Shown: piece by piece, positions 22,658 through 23,320 of the stretch
Layout: the number at the start of each line of letters is the position of its first letter
How positions within the stretch are numbered: position 1 is the first letter of the stretch
Source of the DNA: Chara braunii
Lineage: Eukaryota; Streptophyta; Charophyceae; Charales; Characeae
Direction: 5' to 3'
DNA: 23,320 bases
Assembly: GCA_003427395.1 (NCBI GenBank)
Contig: BFEA01000388.1
Coordinates: forward strand, 1,196,817-1,220,136
Notes under the pieces: generated by a model
Database searches by the model: none
The model's input: only the letters and a program-made list of their open reading frames with translations
What the model was told of the DNA's origin: nothing
Program-made: the position numbers and the translations under genes

Positions 22658-23320
22658 GAGTAGTCTTCTTCAGCGGTGAATATTTAGAAATCTGTGAAAC
22701 CCGCATACAACTTTCCCCTGCTCTTTGCATGTCATACTCTATCCTGCCCTCCACATATTTCTTTCCTTCCCGTTGCCCCTACCTCCCCTGCCCCATACTC
22801 CCAGAGAATTCCGCCTTCTATCCCTTACTCTCCACCTTCCCCTCCACTCCCTTTGTACTACTAACAAACACATACGAATGAGCATCATTAAGAGAATAGA
22901 CGATATGAAGCTCAGAAATGAAATGAACGGAAGTATGAAGATGAAGGACGGACACAAAGACTGTGTAAGCTGAAGATCTGAAGTGAAATGAACAGGAGTA
23001 TGAAGTTCTGAAGAGATGCACAGGAGCATACCTTCCCTTTTACTCTGCCTCCTGAAATAACGTGCAAGGGGGCCGTGAAGGCACATGGGGATGTGGGCAG
23101 TCGCCGCTCAACCACAATCAACGTGGGCAGCCTTGTGTGTAAGAGGCACGGTAAAAGGGGAGCTGCAAGAACCAAAAAACTGTCTAATTATAAAATTGCT
23201 TTAATATGTTGGACATCTCAAATGCTCTCGTTGTCTGCAATAGGACAAAGACTGCTTTGATTCTGAATCTATTCACCTGGGTGGAATTGGGGCTGTTGTG
23301 GGGAAAATCTAAAACACACA
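22658..23320. other. Unassigned sequence with pyrimidine tract and short tandem repeat
   Basis: 22740-22860 is C/T rich. A degenerate duplication of a GAAATGAAATGAACGGAAGT-type unit starts at 22908 and 22973, 65 bp apart. No gene recognised; minus-strand frames here are Ser/Phe/Leu-rich products of these tracts. Confidence 0.5.

Overview
The window reads as eukaryotic nuclear DNA from a large, transposon-rich genome. It has no operons and no rRNA or tRNA gene. No reverse transcriptase, integrase or complete transposase could be recognised. Long AG/CT, CA and AAC microsatellites, many homopolymer runs and a dense population of short inverted-repeat elements are present. AGGGTTT (telobox-like) motifs, TTA/TAA-type target sites and plant Tourist-like GGGCC termini hint weakly at the green-plant lineage, for example a charophyte alga or a plant with a bloated genome. 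This is inference and cannot be fixed from the sequence.

The clearest result is technical. Two identical 38-bp palindromes (13346-13383 and 16919-16956) are the head-to-head Tn5 mosaic-end junction used in Nextera mate-pair libraries. The second sits between two perfect 155-bp copies of the same DNA, so about 193 bp there are an assembly artefact. At the first, the flanks are unrelated, so contiguity across 13.35 kb is not proven.

The clearest biological signal is a set of non-autonomous DNA transposons. Group 1 elements begin GGG or GRGCC/GGC and are flanked by 3-bp target duplications, as in PIF/Harbinger and Tourist elements: 960-2103 (TCA), 3100-3196 (CCA), 5745-6200 (ATA), 6476-6572 (TGA), 7588-7684 (CTG/TTG), 7736-8309 (TTA), 9611-10807 (TTA), 10845-10947 (ATA), 18931-19058 (TAA) and 19236-19347 (TTA). 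Three of these are all exactly 97 bp and share ends. Group 2 is a foldback family whose ends read TTAA-ACCACCAGTAC and GTACTGGTGGT-TTAA. It has about ten copies between 3.8 and 20.5 kb, often abutting at one shared TTAA.

Layout: 1-960 low complexity and an inverted-repeat fragment; 960-2103 a large TIR element with a MITE nested in it; 2.2-3.7 kb polypyrimidine-containing repeats and tandem duplications; 3.8-7.2 kb foldback and TIR elements; 7.4-8.3 kb two TIR elements; 8.7-9.6 kb unassigned; 9.6-11.1 kb a 1.2-kb TIR element, a MITE and a tandem duplication; 11.1-12.1 kb degenerate tandem repeats; 12.1-13.7 kb unassigned, with the first adapter; 13.9-14.9 kb a roughly 205-bp tandem array; 14.9-15.3 kb TTAA elements; 15.4-18.6 kb an Asn-rich ORF bracketed by a repeated hairpin module; 18.9-20.7 kb MITEs and two (GA)n-hairpin-(TC)n structures; 20.8-23.3 kb repeats and unassigned DNA.

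Only one open reading frame, 17344-18069, looks like a plausible protein gene, and its product is unknown. The other open frames follow palindromes, microsatellites, tandem repeats or adapter.
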